Shown here in pieces: positions 61,935 to 64,000 of a stretch of DNA of 64,000 nt. The DNA is from Agelaius tricolor (taxonomy: Eukaryota; Chordata; Aves; Passeriformes; Icteridae). The notes beneath the pieces were generated by a model that was not told where the DNA came from, did not search any database, and worked only from the letters and a program-made list of their open reading frames with translations. The stretch spans positions 22,469,001 to 22,533,000 of the forward strand of contig JALJCS010000009.1 in NCBI GenBank assembly GCA_023055355.1. The letters run 5' to 3'. Numbering within the stretch: the stretch's first letter is position 1; the number at the start of each line of letters is the position of its first letter. The translations under genes were made by a program, and so were the position numbers.

Positions 61935-62010
61935 CGTGTGTCGCTGTGTGTGTCTGTGTCAGTCTCTGTGTGTATGTGCGTGTGTGGAAGCGTCCTCTGT
62001 GTGTGTGTGG
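61935..62010. repeat. Imperfect (GT)n tract
   Basis: GT/TG dinucleotides are interrupted by CTG, CAG and GAAGCG. It causes the Cys/Val-rich ends of the open frames across 61.5-62.1 kb. Confidence 0.85.
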
Positions 62011-64000
62011 AAGCGCTGGGCTGCCGTGTCCGTGCCTGCTTTCTGTTTGAAGGCATCTAGAAGTGTTGTCTCTGGTGTCCACAGGACCCGCTGGCAAGGC
62101 AGAGGGGGTGAGTATGAGCCCCTGGTTGTGACCCCTCATTCTGCTGTGTCTGAGATGCCAGGCCGTCCAGTCTGGAGTGTGTGATCTTTATCTTCATCTG
62201 AGGAAGAACAGTTTAGTCCACGTTCTCCTTCTTCCTCTGAATTTGACAGGGAAGTGTAGGTGCAGTTTTGTTTCGATCAAAGCAACGCCTGCAAAAGCGA
62301 TGTGTACTTCCATCCAAACTCTCAGAACTGTGCCACCCCTTCCCAGGCTGAACTCAAACTTCTTTTCTAACTAGCAAAATCTGTTCGTGTCCCTGCTTGA
62401 CAGTCTGTCCAGCTATCTGTCTGTCTATCTTCCTTTAGGGTTGACCTTTCTGGGAGAGGCAGCCCAGATCGGATTGTCAAGTATGTGTCCAGTCCTGTCC
62501 AGTTTGATTGGCATGAGTTTGCCCTCAACTCTCCCTCTCCCCCGAATTCGTTCTTTTTTGAGTAATTAGACAGGGCAAGTCTCATCACCCTTCTGAGCAC
62601 CTAGGGTCCCCAAACAAAACCCCAATCACAGTACTCAAAATTTTCAGAGGGTTTCTCTGAAGAAAATATACTTGTACTTATATACACGAACACACCCGTA
62701 AAAATCTTTCGAGCTGCGCCAGCGTGTAAATGAGGTGTCAACTTCGATTATGTGAAAAGAGATAACACTGATCTCCTAGGCATATTTGAAATAGGTTACC
62801 AGTTTATTGTTGGTTGGTTTATTGTTTGGGATCTTTTTCTCCTGAAATAAACATGAACTGATTTCTGAAATCGTTTTCCCCCGTGGGGTTTCCCCCTATT
62901 CTGTGATGTATCTGCCATTGTAAACGGGAGATGAGCAATTTCTAAATCTGGGATCAGGGTTAGAGGACCAGAAGAGTTAATGCCGCCAGCCTAGTTCTGT
63001 TTCTAGACACACATGTTTTGGAATATGGCGATACGCTGACGAAAAGGTGCTCTCCGAAAGGACGAGCCTCTCGGCGTTTAGCCGGGAAACCGTGTAGGAC
63101 GGAAACTGCAGCTGCGGAGATCGGGATCCCGACCCCGAAAAGTTTGTTCTGTAGCTCTTTACAATGATTATTTCTAGGAAGACTGAAGAGGTCAAGCTCT
63201 TATTTCAGCTCCGCACGGGTTTTCGGCCGCAAACCGTAAGGGACGGTGCTGTAAAGCTCCCAGGAGCTGGTGACACACCGGATTTTCCCGTTTTGTGTGG
63301 TACCGCCGAGGTGTCTTCTCTCCAGCGAGGTTTTGGGATTTGTGCGCCGTGACGGTCTCTCGGGGAGAGGGAAATGTTTGCTAAATTTGTTTTCCAATAC
63401 CGACGTTAAAACGAAAAAGCGGCCTTTGAAGCGTCTCTTTTAAGCCGCGGCGTGCAGACCTGGAAACCAATTCGCCGGGGATCAGTCGTGAAACCTAAAG
63501 AGGGAATGGGGAGCCTGCAAATCTTTGCAGCCGCAAAGAGAATTAATCGCATAACACCGGCTAGACGGCGTCCGCCCGAGCCGTGATTTTAAAATCAAAA
63601 GAGGGAGTAAAAACCCGATGCGAAAACCAGAGAAGATGCAGCTACAATAAAAGAGGGTCAGTAAAGCCTACCCTGCACAGGCCGACCCGCATGCCCGGTG
63701 TCAGGGCGGAGGGGGAAGGTGTGACCCCAAGGTGTCACATCTGTCGGCGGGGCCTTGGCCGGGGTCCCCCGGGCAGGGGAGGCGGCGGGCGAGGCCGCGG
63801 CCGCGAAGCGGAGCTGGGACTCGCTCAGCTCCACCGCGGGTGCAGCAGGCACTGCGAGGGGAAGGATCGCCTGCAGACCTGCAGCTAAAGGCCCAGAGCC
63901 CCTGCCCCCGCCGTGCTCCGCTTTTTGGCTTCTGCCGACCCAGCTTGGCCTTTTTTTGCTGGTGGACAGGGGACGCCTGGCTTCTCTTGCTTTTCCGAGC

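Larger units (their letters stand above)
60961..64000. other. Presumed TBX15 upstream or 5' non-coding region
   Basis: A mixture of CpG-rich blocks (61.56-61.94 and 63.04-63.90 kb) and moderately AT-rich sequence. No T-box domain, and no peptide like the known TBX15 N-terminus, is encoded on either strand. In human and mouse, TBX15 lies downstream of WARS2 in the same orientation, so this DNA probably belongs to its promoter or untranslated exons, with the coding start beyond the window. Open frames here overlap in several phases and look spurious. Confidence 0.45.

Noticed and set aside
61508..62184. Overlapping 180-196 codon frames on both strands
   Set aside because: They are open in several phases at once because of GC content and a GT tract. 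Low-complexity ends, no T-box or other domain.
61514..64000. TBX15 coding exon 1 in this window
   Set aside because: I looked for the known N-terminal and T-box peptides in the translated frames and found none. Only the synteny argument remains.

Overview
The window looks like vertebrate, most likely bird, nuclear DNA. One large multi-exon gene with GT-AG introns lies in AT-rich non-coding sequence scattered with CR1 LINE fragments. One short interspersed element joins a tRNA-Ile-like head to a CR1-type tail, an architecture known from the songbird TguSINE1 family, so a passerine is the best guess. There are no bacterial-style operons, no CRISPR array and no phage. Nearly all short open frames are chance.

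The gene that can be built with confidence is WARS2, the mitochondrial tryptophanyl-tRNA synthetase, on the + strand. Its six coding exons are 11873-11926, 31664-31921, 42995-43075, 44810-44895, 47525-47643 and 49623-50071. Joined, they give 1047 nt, or 348 residues plus stop, with every splice phase consistent. The first exon encodes a short basic mitochondrial presequence and sits in a CpG island (about 11.56-12.32 kb) carrying a perfect NRF-1-type site and an ETS site. The class I signatures HLGN and KMSKS are intact. Tandem AATAAA signals lie about 480-500 nt after the stop.

Layout: 1-11.5 kb is AT-rich upstream sequence with one old CR1 piece. 11.5-50.6 kb is WARS2, whose long first and second introns (19.7 and 11.1 kb) hold several ancient CR1 remnants, the SINE, and an unexplained 127-codon open exon-like segment on the - strand (41808-42191). 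50.6-58.4 kb is intergenic, with an unexplained 83-codon coiled-coil-like frame (50732-50983) and a clear CR1 3' end (56722-57148). 58.4-64 kb changes abruptly to CpG-rich DNA containing two minisatellites (43-bp and 27-bp units), a strong CTCF-like motif, and a cluster of X-box, E-box and TATA-like motifs near 61.5 kb.

In other vertebrates the gene downstream of WARS2, in the same orientation, is TBX15. The CpG-rich right end is therefore probably TBX15 5' flanking or non-coding first-exon territory, but no TBX15 coding exon was found here, so this is inference from synteny. I did not find a wholly new system. The best leads are the two orphan exon-like frames and the regulatory architecture at the WARS2-TBX15 boundary.
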